Source: Candidatus Magasanikiibacteriota bacterium (GTDB taxonomy: Bacteria > Patescibacteriota > Patescibacteriia > Magasanikbacterales > JACTTX01). From it: a stretch of 42,736 nt of DNA. Where the stretch lies: positions 1 through 42,736 of the forward strand of contig JACTTX010000010.1 of the NCBI GenBank assembly GCA_015661005.1, written 5' to 3'. Shown piece by piece: positions 10,027 through 20,172 of the stretch. A model generated the notes under the pieces. That model saw nothing but the letters and a program-made list of their open reading frames with translations. It was not told the DNA's origin and ran no database searches. A program made the translations under genes and the position numbers. The stretch's first letter is position 1, and every line of letters starts with the position of its first letter.

Positions 10027-10968
10027 ATGATCCGCATTATTTTTTTTGGAACGGAAAACTTTGCAGTGCCAATTCTGAACGCGCTCCTTTCTGATCCACG
10101 ATTTTCCGTGGCCGCGGTTGTTACCAAACCGGACCAACCGGCTGGCCGCGGACGCGCCGTGACCGCTCCGCCAATCAAAAAAGAAGCAACCGCTGTCGGC
10201 ATACCGATATTCCAACCGGAAAAACTTTCCGACCCGAAATTTGTCTCCGCGCTTTCGGCGCAAAAGGCGGACGTGGCCGTGGTTGTGCAATATGGCAAAA
10301 TTATTCCCACTGCGGTACTGTCACTATTTCCCCGCGGCGCGGTCAACGTGCACGGTTCTCTGCTCCCTAAATATCGCGGTCCGTCACCAATTCAAACAGG
10401 GCTTTTGAACGGTGAAAAAGAAACGGGGGTTACAATAATGCTGATTGATGAAGAAATGGATCATGGACCGATTCTCTCACAAGAACGCCTTGCCATCACC
10501 GCACACGACACCAGTGAAACGCTTTTTACCAAACTTGCCGAAATTAGCGCTCGTCTTTTACCGGAAACGATCATAAAATTTCTCGATGGCGCCTTAACGC
10601 CACAACCGCAAAATCACCGTCTGGCAACGTACACTAAAATCATTGAACGCGAAGACGGACGTGTTCGCGGTGACGAAACACCGGATGATCTGGAACGAAA
10701 ACTCCGCGCCTTCACTCCATGGCCGGGAGTTTTTGCTGACCTGCAAGGGAAGCGCATAAAAATTTTGGCGCTCTCTCCCCTGCTCAAAGAAAAGGATGAA
10801 AAATTTTCTGAACATCAGAATGTTCTAAGGTGGTGGAAAACACCTGCGGGTCAACCGGCTCTCACTGTTCACAAGGGATCGATTATTTTACATCGCGTTC
10901 AGCTTGAAGGAGGTAAGGCAATGGACGGCACAGATTTTGCCCATGGGTATCAACGATTTTTTAAATAG
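10027..10968 (+). CDS. fmt: Methionyl-tRNA formyltransferase
   Basis: MIRIIFFGTENFAVPIL..., NVHGSLLPKYRGPSPIQTGLLNGEKETGVTIM; adjacent to def. Confidence 0.96.
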   Translation: MIRIIFFGTENFAVPILNALLSDPRFSVAAVVTKPDQPAGRGRAVTAPPIKKEATAVGIPIFQPEKLSDPKFVSALSAQKADVAVVVQYGKIIPTAVLSLFPRGAVNVHGSLLPKYRGPSPIQTGLLNGEKETGVTIMLIDEEMDHGPILSQERLAITAHDTSETLFTKLAEISARLLPETIIKFLDGALTPQPQNHRLATYTKIIEREDGRVRGDETPDDLERKLRAFTPWPGVFADLQGKRIKILALSPLLKEKDEKFSEHQNVLRWWKTPAGQPALTVHKGSIILHRVQLEGGKAMDGTDFAHGYQRFFK

Positions 10969-10988
10969 GAAACATAACTTATCCACAG

Positions 10989-11017
10989 TTGCTTGGTGAA
11001 CGAACGTTCACTATACT
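10989..11017 (+). promoter_or_regulatory. lexA promoter with LexA-box-like site in the spacer
   Basis: TTGCTT (10989-10994)-N17-TATACT (11012-11017); spacer contains TGAACgaacGTTCA (10997-11010), matching the GAAC-N4-GTTC core. Confidence 0.7.
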
Positions 11018-11022
11018 GGTTG

Positions 11023-11622
11023 ATGACCTCTTCCTGTATGAAACCTGTGGATAAGAAGCGGGTGGAAGCGCTCACACGTTTTTGGCAGGCCCATAAACGC
11101 CTGCCAAGCTATCGTGAAATGCTTCAGCTTTTTAGCTGGAGCTCCAAGGGAGCCGTTCATCACTTTGTTGAGCGGCTGATTAGAATTGGCTTGATCCGGA
11201 GAGATGCTGAACACAAGTTATCCCCAACGTCTCGCCTTTTGCACATTCCTATCCTCGGCACTGTTGAGGCCGGCTGGCCGTCACCGGCGGAGGAGGAATT
11301 GGTGGATAACATCTCTCTTGATGAATATCTGATTCCCCGCCGTGAAAGCACTTTTTTACTCAAGGTCTCCGGCGATTCTATGATTAACGCCGGCATCAAT
11401 CCTGGTGACTTGGTGCTTTTAGAACGTGGACGTGATCCCAAACATGGAGACATCGTCGTTGCGGAAGTTGATCACGATTGGACCATGAAATATTTTGACC
11501 AGCCAGAAAAATTTTCGCCAGTGCGTTTACGAGCCGCCAATCCTAAATATCCGGTGATCACAGCGGATGAAGAAATAAAAATCGCCGGCGTGGTGGTGGG
11601 AGTGGTAAGAAAATACCATTAA
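11023..11622 (+). CDS. lexA: LexA family SOS repressor
   Basis: N-terminal wHTH, cleavage motif GTVEAGWPSPAEEE, catalytic Ser VSGDSMINAGI and Lys WTMKYF. Start uncertain (11023 or 11038). Confidence 0.9.
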   Translation: MTSSCMKPVDKKRVEALTRFWQAHKRLPSYREMLQLFSWSSKGAVHHFVERLIRIGLIRRDAEHKLSPTSRLLHIPILGTVEAGWPSPAEEELVDNISLDEYLIPRRESTFLLKVSGDSMINAGINPGDLVLLERGRDPKHGDIVVAEVDHDWTMKYFDQPEKFSPVRLRAANPKYPVITADEEIKIAGVVVGVVRKYH

Positions 11623-11760
11623 GCGAACGACGAGCCCGGCGAGGACAAAACAAGCGAGTAGCGCACTCCGCGTTGCGAAAGGTTGGGAAACCGCCGGTTT
11701 TCCGCTGGAGGCGCGCGAAGCGGTGTCGAACTGCGGGTCTTGGCATCCAACACACAAAAT

Positions 11761-13074
11761 ATGCACACTCCTTTCATCCTCTCTTCCTTTCCTCGTGCCA
11801 TTCTCCACGTTGACGGCGACGCTTTTTTTGCTTCCTGCGAACAAGCCGTGCATCCGGAATATAAAGGTCTGCCCGTGATCACCGGAAAAGAACGCGGCAT
11901 TGTTTCCGCGGCGAGCTATGAAGCCAAAGCGTACGGCGTCTCTCGCGGTGTGCCCCTATCAGAGGTCAAAAAACTTTGCCCGAACGCCATTATCCTTCCG
12001 TCTGATTATGAAACCTATTCCCTTTTTTCATTGCGTCTCTACGCCATCATCAGACGTTTTACTTCACAGGTTGAAGAATATTCCATTGATGAAGCGTTTG
12101 CGGACTTAACTGGACTGCGGAGAACTTTACGCGCTTCTTATGAAGATATGGCCGGACAAATCCAAAAAAGAATCCATAAAGAACTTGGGATTACCGTTTC
12201 GGTTGGTTTGGCGCCGAGCAAAGTTTTGGCCAAAGTAGCTTCCAAATGGAAAAAACCCGCCGGTTTGACGGTGATCCGCGGGCGCAATATTCACGATTAT
12301 CTAGAAAAATATCCAGTGGAAAAAATCTGGGGCATTGGTTCGCAGACAACCACCTTCCTCAACAAATACGGCATTAAAACGGCTTTACAATACGCAGAAC
12401 AATCCGAAGAATGGATCAGCGCGCAACTCTCCAAACCTTTTCAAGAAATCTGGCGAGAACTGCGCGGCGAATCAATCCTTCCGGTTACCACCGAACCGAA
12501 AGACACTTACGCTTCTATCGGCAAAAGCAAAACATTTACCCCGTCTTCCAGCAACAAAAATTATGTCTTTGCCCAGTTGGCCAAAAATATTGAAAACGCC
12601 AGCATCAAAGCGCGCCGCTACGGCCTCTTGGCCAAACGTCTCATCATTTATTTGCGCACCCAAGATTTTCGGCACACCGGAGTGGAAGCACAACTCTCCC
12701 GCGCCAGCGCCTTTCCAAATGAACTGCTCGTCGCCGCACAAAATCTCTTTGGCCAAATCTTTAATGAGCATGAACAATATCGCGCCACTGGTGTCGTGCT
12801 GATGGATTTTGTTTCCCAGGATTCTTTACAACTTTCACTGTTTGAACGGCCGCTAACCGTTAACAATCTACGGGCGCTTTATGAAGCCATTGATTCTCTT
12901 GACGCCCGTTTTGGCAAGCATACGGTTTTTGCTGGCGCCGCTTTCCCTGCTTATCAGACACCAACGTATGTCGGAGACCGTGCAGAATTAGCCGGACGCA
13001 AAAAACACAGGATTAAAGGAGAAACTAACCGTCAACGTTTAAGCGTACCGATGATAATGAAGGAAGTGCGATAA
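11761..13074 (+). CDS. dinB: DNA polymerase IV (Y-family)
   Basis: AILHVDGDAFFASCEQAVHPEYKGLPVITG, YSIDEAFADLTG, GLAPSKVLAKVASKWKKPAG. Confidence 0.96.
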   Translation: MHTPFILSSFPRAILHVDGDAFFASCEQAVHPEYKGLPVITGKERGIVSAASYEAKAYGVSRGVPLSEVKKLCPNAIILPSDYETYSLFSLRLYAIIRRFTSQVEEYSIDEAFADLTGLRRTLRASYEDMAGQIQKRIHKELGITVSVGLAPSKVLAKVASKWKKPAGLTVIRGRNIHDYLEKYPVEKIWGIGSQTTTFLNKYGIKTALQYAEQSEEWISAQLSKPFQEIWRELRGESILPVTTEPKDTYASIGKSKTFTPSSSNKNYVFAQLAKNIENASIKARRYGLLAKRLIIYLRTQDFRHTGVEAQLSRASAFPNELLVAAQNLFGQIFNEHEQYRATGVVLMDFVSQDSLQLSLFERPLTVNNLRALYEAIDSLDARFGKHTVFAGAAFPAYQTPTYVGDRAELAGRKKHRIKGETNRQRLSVPMIMKEVR

Positions 13075-13093
13075 CAATGGACAGAGAGCATAG

Positions 13094-13157
13094 TGAAGAG
13101 TGAACGGCAAATGACGTTCTTGTTCTAAGCAACACGGCATTTGCCGTTCACTCTTCA
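13094..13157. repeat. CAAATG-type hairpin repeat, 20-bp arms
   Basis: TGAAGAGTGAACGGCAAATG (13094-13113) / CATTTGCCGTTCACTCTTCA (13138-13157); loop ACGTTCTTGTTCTAAGCAACACGG. Lies between convergent dinB and A2M gene ends. Confidence 0.9.
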
Positions 13158-13163
13158 ACACGA

Positions 13164-16100
13164 TTATCGCGCATTCACCTTGAACACTTTTCCTTCATTG
13201 TGGCCGTTCGCTGACGGATTATAGAACTCGTAAGCGCGAGTCGGCGGCACACGGAACTCGCCGGGTGTTACGGCTTGCGCTAAAAATTCATATTCATAAA
13301 CGCCGGGCCGCAAATTTTCGGCAAACAAGAAGACGCGATCATCACGCAACTCCGTGTGCGACCAGACATTTTCCCACCACCAATCATATTCCCAATCAGC
13401 CAGACAATATGATTCCCCTGACCAATCCGGAAAACACTGTTGCGTTTTATCCGCCAACTGTTGGGGACTGGTCTTCAAAGTAAAATCAATAGGTTCTAAT
13501 CCGGCCGGCAGATGATCTTCAAAGGCCACAAAACGATGCGCTTTGGTGGAGACCAGCCGCATCCGTACCCGCACCGTTTCTCCTTGACGCGCTGAACTCA
13601 AAGGATGCAAACGCTTAGCGTCTTTCAAAGAATACACCTCTGACGTCACGCTAAAGCCATTTTCAAACGACGCAATTTTCTCAATTTCACGATAAACGCG
13701 CATCGTCACGTCATAGAAATAATGCGTATCAGAATCTTTCTTCACAGAAACTTCATGGTCAGCGCCTTTGGCGAGCAGGGTAGAAATTGGAAACTCCACT
13801 TGCCGCTCGCCTGAGAGATCGCCCTTCTCAAACGGTAAGGTCTCTGCCAAGGCCGAATCCAGATACACCTGCACCACGGACGCTTTCTCGGAAATTGGAT
13901 GCTTCGTCACATAATCCGCCAAGCCAATCAAAGTCATAGCCGTACTTTGCGTGCTCATCCAATAACCATTCAATCTTTGCGTCGTGAGCCAACGAATTAA
14001 CCGATCATTCATCTCATCTTTTGGCGTAATCCGCAAAAGAGCTTGCAAATAAATGCTCGTTGAACGGACGTCGCTGTTCATGAAGTAGTCGTTGTAGCCG
14101 GTATCTTCCGTGATGTACGCGGTGGAGGAATTCAGGAAAACAACTTTGGCGCTGATCTCCCCCAGCACGCTCTTAGCCCGTGCGTCACTCCCGTCAATTT
14201 TCTGAAGCGCCATTGCTAAATACGCTTTACCAAAAACCGCCAACTCATCGCGCGCCTCATAGACCGATTGCGCATAACCGCCCAAATTTCCGGCATCATA
14301 GTCCGCCACCATTGCTAAAACCTGCGCCCGCTCGTTCAGATAATATCGCGCTTGTTCTGAAAACGGCCGGGCCAGATATTCCCGCAAATAATTTTGCGCG
14401 CGATTCAACACTTCCCGGTCAACATCATATCCGGCCGCCTGCGCCCGCGACAATCCCCAAAAAACGTAAGCCGTCAGATGCGGATATGTTTGCGTACTCT
14501 CTGACCAGAAACCAAAACCGCCGTCACTCCTCTGCATCGGAATTAAACGCTTGATTGCTTCCCCCACTTTAGCGTGGGCCTTTTTGAGTAGAGCTTCGTC
14601 ACCGACCGCTAATTTTTTGGCAACCAACTCCTCATAGAGCAAGGCGGCAATGAGCGCGCTCGTTGTTTGTTCTGAACAACCGTATTCAAAATCCACCAAA
14701 TACTTAACGCTGTCACCAAGTCCACTTCCAACGTTGGTGGTAACGGCCACTTTCACTTCACCAGCGCCCGGAATAATCTGATCCGGGATCTGAATTTTTT
14801 CTGTGGCGGTACGACCAAAGATGTTTGAAGCCGTCGTAGCTTCCGGCACCGAGTACGGAAGAATGGGGATGGAGACCTCAAACCCGTCTTCCAATCCATT
14901 TCCTTTAACTTGAACGCGAAACTTTGCTTGCATTGACGTGATTGACGCCTTGACTACCCAATAAATCGGGCTACGCGATTTTGCGCCAAGCGTGACAGTT
15001 CGCAACGATTCCCCGGAAACGCCAACGCCTTCAGCAGTTATTTCTACACTGGCAGTCATCGCGCGATCAGTATTATTGAAAACTGTGGCGCCAACAACGG
15101 CCGTATCATCATGACGCATTAAACGCGGCAGGAGCGGCTCAACCATCAAATCACGGCGGGTAATAATTTTAGCTTCAGTGGCGCCGACAATGGTATCTTT
15201 TGTTGCCCCGATCGCCAAAATCTGCCAGCTCGTCAGATTGTCCGGCAGTTTGAAATTCACCGTGGCTCGGCCATCACCGTCCGTGATCACATCCGCTTTC
15301 CAAAAAGCCGTGTCCAAGAAATTACCGCGCACCGCCGGCGACTCCTCACCCTTACCGCCACCCATCCCGTCTCCCTGGGTTTCCACAAACACTTTTTTAA
15401 TGAGTTGCGTTAATGTGTTGGCGGTGGTTACGCCAATTGATCGAGTGAACCAAAACCGACCAAGTATATTTTTGTCAATTGCGCCCAAAAGCGCAACGAC
15501 CCGTTCATCAACAACGCCAATGGAGACCTCGGCCGACACCCCTGTCCCGTCACTCCGACGCGTCCGAACATCCAAGGTTACGTTATTGCCCGGCCGATAC
15601 ACCGCTTTATCCGGTGTAACTTTCAGATCCAAAACCTTTCCGGCGGTATTCACCATCAGATTGGCATACCCAACTCTTAACTCCGGCGCGCCATCACCGC
15701 CGCCTTTAACCGTCACCACGGAAACATAAATGTTCGGCACGGAGCTTCCCGTAATGGGAATTTGAATGGTGCGGTGGTTCGTGTCCAAATCAATTACCCG
15801 ATACTCCCGAATCGTTTCCCGTTCTATTGTGACCAAGGCCTTGGCTTTGGCAAACGGTGTTTGGACCAAAAGTTCCGCCGTCTCGCCAACTTGGTAATCA
15901 GCTTTGGTCTGGATGATTTTCATTGTCTGATCATCGGAAATGCGGATCGTTCCCTCTTCACCTTTATACACATACCGCGATACGGACGCGGCAATTCTCC
16001 GGCCGTGATCATCCGTGGTTTCTGCAACGGCCACAAATTCACCGCCTTCGTCCGGCGTGAAAGAAACATTTGCCTTGCCGTCAAGACCAATGATGAACGG

Positions 16101-19100
16101 TTTGCTTTCAAGAAGAGTATCGGTGTTCACCCAGTCATAAAACGTGTCGCCATTAACACCTTCTTTTTTGACGTTGGACCAAGTGCGTTTATAAAATTTC
16201 ACGGTTCCGGACAGGTTGGGGTGAATCGTGCCTTCAGGATTAACGGCCACGAGATCAAATGCCGCCTTCGGCCCACTCCAACCCTCTGAATAATCCGAGC
16301 GGATGCCAAGGTAGAAATCACCTTTATGCACATTCACCTCGGAATTAGCGGACACTTGACGCTTGTTCACATCCGTTACCGTTACGTTCACCTGATATGT
16401 GGCGCTCGTTTTATAATCCGTTAGACCGGACGGCAAATTCAAATTAAAGTTCCCGTTGCTGTCCAGCACGGCTGTCCCGGTTTTAATGTTCTCAAAATCA
16501 TTGTCGGAACGGCAATACCAATAACAATAGGAGTCCTCGCGCTCACTGTAACTGTACCATTCACCTTGAAGCGGTTGAAAATAAAGAGCGCGACGGGAAA
16601 CGGTGTACTCAACGCTGGCGCCGGAAAGCGGGGCGCCATAATAATATTCGCTATGCACGGGGATATTTATGGCCTTGCCGCTGGTTAATATGTCCGTTGG
16701 CGTCCCCACGGTTACTTTAAAATCCGGCCGCCGAAATTCGCGAACGTCAAAGTAGCCGCTCACCTGTTCACCTTCCAAAGAAACGTAAAAGGTATGAGTC
16801 CCCAATTGCATACTTGGATTCAGCTGGAACTCACCGTGGAACGTCCCGTACTCGGAAACCGGCGCTTTGATCGTACCAACATTATTTCCACTTTCATCAG
16901 TGAAAACAACATCCACTTCTTTGGCGTCAGGCAGTTGTAATTGCGCATCAATGTCCCGTCTGATCACGCCTTTAAAATAAACCAGTTGATCCGGCCGATA
17001 GATGCGGCGATCAGTATAAAGATAACCAATCTGGCGCCGCAAAAGATTTTTATAGGAATAATCCAAACTGAAATTCCACGGACTGATCCCGTCATCCCAG
17101 CCGGTAGTATTCACGCCAAAATGACCGTTGCCATCAGCCAGAACCGCCAGCGTCCTGTCATTATTTTTTTCCGGTGCGGCCAAAAGCGCGGCGCCATTTT
17201 GATCGGTTTGGCCCTTAATAATCCGTTCAAATTTTCGATCATTGCCGTAGGTCTGATAAGTAAACACTTCCAAAGGCAGATTTCCCACCGGCTCGCCGGT
17301 TTTCATGTCCGTTGCCCAAATTAAAAGTTTGCCGCCGTGATCAACTTTTGTTGTCAAAACCGTATCCGCCACAGCCAATAATCGCGATTCCGTATCCGAA
17401 CTCCCGCGACGGCTGTGAGTGTCAGGCATGGCGATGTTTAAACGATAAAAACCGCCCGGCGCCCGTTTACCGGCAATTTCATCAAGATCCAAATTTAAAA
17501 TCTTGTAACTATTGAGCTCCGCGGCCGTGTCATATTGTTTGACGCCGATCTGGTCGCATGAATTTTGATTGAGAAAAAAATCTTCACTGGGAACTTTACA
17601 AAGAGTAGCTGTCACCGGCTTGGTCATGTTCATGGTCCGCACTTGATAAACACGCGGCAAATGCGCGGCTAAAACTCCGGTCTGGCTATACCCCTGAAGC
17701 CAAGCGTCGGAATCATAAGGATCCGTGTCAAAAGTCAGGGTATAGGGCTCGGCCAGATGTTGTCCATAGGCGTCAGTCAAATCCTTGCTAACAGCAATTG
17801 TATATTGCGTTGACGCCTGCCAGCGACCGTAAATGAATAGACCACTCTCAAATGAGCCGAAGCTTACATTCAAGTTTTTCAATTCCGGGGTCACCGTCAC
17901 AAATTTCTTAAGATCTTCATCATCAATTCTATTATTAAAATATATCACTGCGCGATCACGCACCGCTTTGGTTTTACCGCTTACCGGCTGTGTAGCCACA
18001 ACACGCAATCCTAAATTTCCGGTAATCACCGCGTTACTCCATGCCGCTTGAAGCCCATTTGGCCCAACGCCACCGGTGAAACCCTGCGGCAGGATGAACT
18101 CATATTGTTTGCCTAATTCATATCCGTCCCGCTTCTTAATTTGCACAATTTTTTTCCCGCCTTCATTAACCTTCGCATTCGTAAAATCAAACTGCGAATT
18201 GGAAAGTTTTACCGGTTCACTGCCGACTACCGCTTGACCTTTCTCATCAATGGCGCGGGCATAGATGGTTATAGAATTGCGAACCGACAACGGATTCACC
18301 GGGTAATTAAAAAAAAGCAAGGCCGCATCTTTTTGACGAATTGGTTCGTCAGTTGCCATCCGCACGCTGACATTTGGAGTGTGAAAAGTTGTTATGTAAT
18401 CTTCACCCAACGCCGAACCGTCATTGAACTTGACGCCTTTGGCAAGGATCACTATGTATGTGGTGGCCGGCGCCCAGCCGGTTGTCGGGACAAACTCATA
18501 GCCGCTGGTGCCCAGCCAATTATAAGTTCCTTTCACCACCGGAGTAATCTTCAATTGCGGCGGCACGATCAGAGAATTGGTGAGCGTCCGCATGGGCCGA
18601 TCAAAAAGCACGGTCAAGATTTGCGCCGGTCGGACTTCCGCATTATTTGGCGGCGTGAAAACCGTAACTTCCGGATAATTTAAAACAGAAAATTTTTGGG
18701 TGAAAGCCGCTTTGAGACCCTTGCCAAACCAGGCGCGGGCGTCGCGTGTAACCGTCATTTCATAAACTGTTCCTTTTTCCAAATTGTAGGCCGGATCAAA
18801 AGTAACATTATTGCCTTCCCACTTATAACTTCCGGCAATAGACGGTATGAACTTAATGCTTCGTTCCACGCTGGCGCGATTCATCTTTTGGCTAAAATGA
18901 AACGTGAAGGATACGTCTTTTTTAATATCAATTTTTTCTCCGTTAAAATTTGTCTTGATCGTTGGTGATGGCGCCACCACAAAAGCAATCGCGCCCATGG
19001 CAATGACCACGCCAAAAGTAATTAAAATTTGTTTTAATTGCGTTCTAAAAAAATTACCGACTGACTTAAAAAAGACAATAACACGAGCGCTGAAACCGTT

Positions 19101-19124
19101 TAATAAATTTTTCGGATTCCACAT
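13164..19124 (-). CDS. Bacterial alpha-2-macroglobulin family protein, N-terminal membrane anchor
   Basis: MG-type domains, bait-like region, thioester motif YGCSEQ, terpenoid-cyclase-like repeats; adjacent to PBP1C, as in the yfhM-pbpC pair. Confidence 0.93.
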   Translation of the reverse strand: MWNPKNLLNGFSARVIVFFKSVGNFFRTQLKQILITFGVVIAMGAIAFVVAPSPTIKTNFNGEKIDIKKDVSFTFHFSQKMNRASVERSIKFIPSIAGSYKWEGNNVTFDPAYNLEKGTVYEMTVTRDARAWFGKGLKAAFTQKFSVLNYPEVTVFTPPNNAEVRPAQILTVLFDRPMRTLTNSLIVPPQLKITPVVKGTYNWLGTSGYEFVPTTGWAPATTYIVILAKGVKFNDGSALGEDYITTFHTPNVSVRMATDEPIRQKDAALLFFNYPVNPLSVRNSITIYARAIDEKGQAVVGSEPVKLSNSQFDFTNAKVNEGGKKIVQIKKRDGYELGKQYEFILPQGFTGGVGPNGLQAAWSNAVITGNLGLRVVATQPVSGKTKAVRDRAVIYFNNRIDDEDLKKFVTVTPELKNLNVSFGSFESGLFIYGRWQASTQYTIAVSKDLTDAYGQHLAEPYTLTFDTDPYDSDAWLQGYSQTGVLAAHLPRVYQVRTMNMTKPVTATLCKVPSEDFFLNQNSCDQIGVKQYDTAAELNSYKILNLDLDEIAGKRAPGGFYRLNIAMPDTHSRRGSSDTESRLLAVADTVLTTKVDHGGKLLIWATDMKTGEPVGNLPLEVFTYQTYGNDRKFERIIKGQTDQNGAALLAAPEKNNDRTLAVLADGNGHFGVNTTGWDDGISPWNFSLDYSYKNLLRRQIGYLYTDRRIYRPDQLVYFKGVIRRDIDAQLQLPDAKEVDVVFTDESGNNVGTIKAPVSEYGTFHGEFQLNPSMQLGTHTFYVSLEGEQVSGYFDVREFRRPDFKVTVGTPTDILTSGKAINIPVHSEYYYGAPLSGASVEYTVSRRALYFQPLQGEWYSYSEREDSYCYWYCRSDNDFENIKTGTAVLDSNGNFNLNLPSGLTDYKTSATYQVNVTVTDVNKRQVSANSEVNVHKGDFYLGIRSDYSEGWSGPKAAFDLVAVNPEGTIHPNLSGTVKFYKRTWSNVKKEGVNGDTFYDWVNTDTLLESKPFIIGLDGKANVSFTPDEGGEFVAVAETTDDHGRRIAASVSRYVYKGEEGTIRISDDQTMKIIQTKADYQVGETAELLVQTPFAKAKALVTIERETIREYRVIDLDTNHRTIQIPITGSSVPNIYVSVVTVKGGGDGAPELRVGYANLMVNTAGKVLDLKVTPDKAVYRPGNNVTLDVRTRRSDGTGVSAEVSIGVVDERVVALLGAIDKNILGRFWFTRSIGVTTANTLTQLIKKVFVETQGDGMGGGKGEESPAVRGNFLDTAFWKADVITDGDGRATVNFKLPDNLTSWQILAIGATKDTIVGATEAKIITRRDLMVEPLLPRLMRHDDTAVVGATVFNNTDRAMTASVEITAEGVGVSGESLRTVTLGAKSRSPIYWVVKASITSMQAKFRVQVKGNGLEDGFEVSIPILPYSVPEATTASNIFGRTATEKIQIPDQIIPGAGEVKVAVTTNVGSGLGDSVKYLVDFEYGCSEQTTSALIAALLYEELVAKKLAVGDEALLKKAHAKVGEAIKRLIPMQRSDGGFGFWSESTQTYPHLTAYVFWGLSRAQAAGYDVDREVLNRAQNYLREYLARPFSEQARYYLNERAQVLAMVADYDAGNLGGYAQSVYEARDELAVFGKAYLAMALQKIDGSDARAKSVLGEISAKVVFLNSSTAYITEDTGYNDYFMNSDVRSTSIYLQALLRITPKDEMNDRLIRWLTTQRLNGYWMSTQSTAMTLIGLADYVTKHPISEKASVVQVYLDSALAETLPFEKGDLSGERQVEFPISTLLAKGADHEVSVKKDSDTHYFYDVTMRVYREIEKIASFENGFSVTSEVYSLKDAKRLHPLSSARQGETVRVRMRLVSTKAHRFVAFEDHLPAGLEPIDFTLKTSPQQLADKTQQCFPDWSGESYCLADWEYDWWWENVWSHTELRDDRVFLFAENLRPGVYEYEFLAQAVTPGEFRVPPTRAYEFYNPSANGHNEGKVFKVNAR

Positions 19125-19159
19125 ATTTTAACGGCGATACTACGCGCCTAATGATTGAA

Positions 19160-20167
19160 TTATTTCACAATAAAAGCCACTTGTCCACTCGCGCCTTCTA
19201 AGGTGAGCGTGTATGAGCCGGGCCGAGGCGACCAGAGAAAAATGGGCTGGCTGACGGTGAATTGTTGCCGGTTCAACGTCCAGACATAATTCTTTCCGCC
19301 AATCCCGCCGGCAATGAAGGGAATTTTTTGTAAAGCCGCATCAATGTTCGGATCAATTTGAATTGTATCGCCGTCTAATGGCGCGATAATGACGGGCGCT
19401 GTGACCGCATCCTTTAAATATGCGGCCCGATGGCCTTCGCAGTCCTGAAACGGCGGTTGTTCAAAACCAGCGGCCAAGAGCCAACCATAATATTCCGGCG
19501 GCGGAATAAGATAGATTTTCTTAAGTGTCTTGGCGGCACATGACGATTCGGCCAACAGTTTAGTTTTTGTATCAATCGTCAGCTCTTGATACCAATTATC
19601 GTCGGACACCGGTTCGGTGCCGCTAATGAATTTTTCGGTGCGGGTCTTTGGGCAAACGGGCGTCGTCAACAAACCGGAAGTGGAGCAAATATCCTTGGTG
19701 ATAATGCCAATGGGAATCGGAATTGGAGGCGGATCATTATGCCGATAATAATAACTCATCACGTCATGCCAGATTGGCACAGCGCCGGCCACACCGGAGA
19801 CGCCGTGCATTGGCGAGTTGTCAGCATTGCCGGTCCAAACGCCCACAACAAATTCCGGCGTGAATCCAAAGGCCCAGTTGTCACGAAAGTCAGCGGTCGT
19901 GCCAGTTTTGGCGGGTACGCGTTTTCCAATATCCATGAGCGAGGTTTCGCCAAACGCTTTGCCGCGAGCCGTGCGGTCAGAAAGAATATCCGTCACCAAA
20001 TATCCGGCCTGACGGCCACGTTCGCGTTCAGCAAAATCAAAAATTTGAATCGGCGTTGGCGCCTCATATTTCCAAATAATTTTTCCGCCACTGTCTTTGA
20101 CCTCACTGACAAAATTCAGTGGCACGATTTTATTCCCGTTCGCCAGCGCCGCGTAAGCGCCGGTCAC
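19160..20167 (-). pseudogene. pbpC: Penicillin-binding protein 1C, C-terminal part (frameshifted from upstream ORF)
   Basis: TGAYAALANGNKIVPL..., PAKTGTTADFRDNWAFGFTPEFVVGVWTGN (KTGT motif); frame differs from 20173..21489. Confidence 0.85.
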
Positions 20168-20172
20168 CGCTT

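Noticed and set aside
13094-13157. Simple Rho-independent terminator
   Set aside because: The hairpin lacks a T-tract on either side and shares loop sequence with distant copies, so a repeat family explains it better; a termination role is still possible.
13265-19131. Plus-strand ORFs antisense to the alpha-2-macroglobulin gene
   Set aside because: Shadow ORFs of a strongly coding minus strand; low-complexity translations and no coherent RBS or domain.
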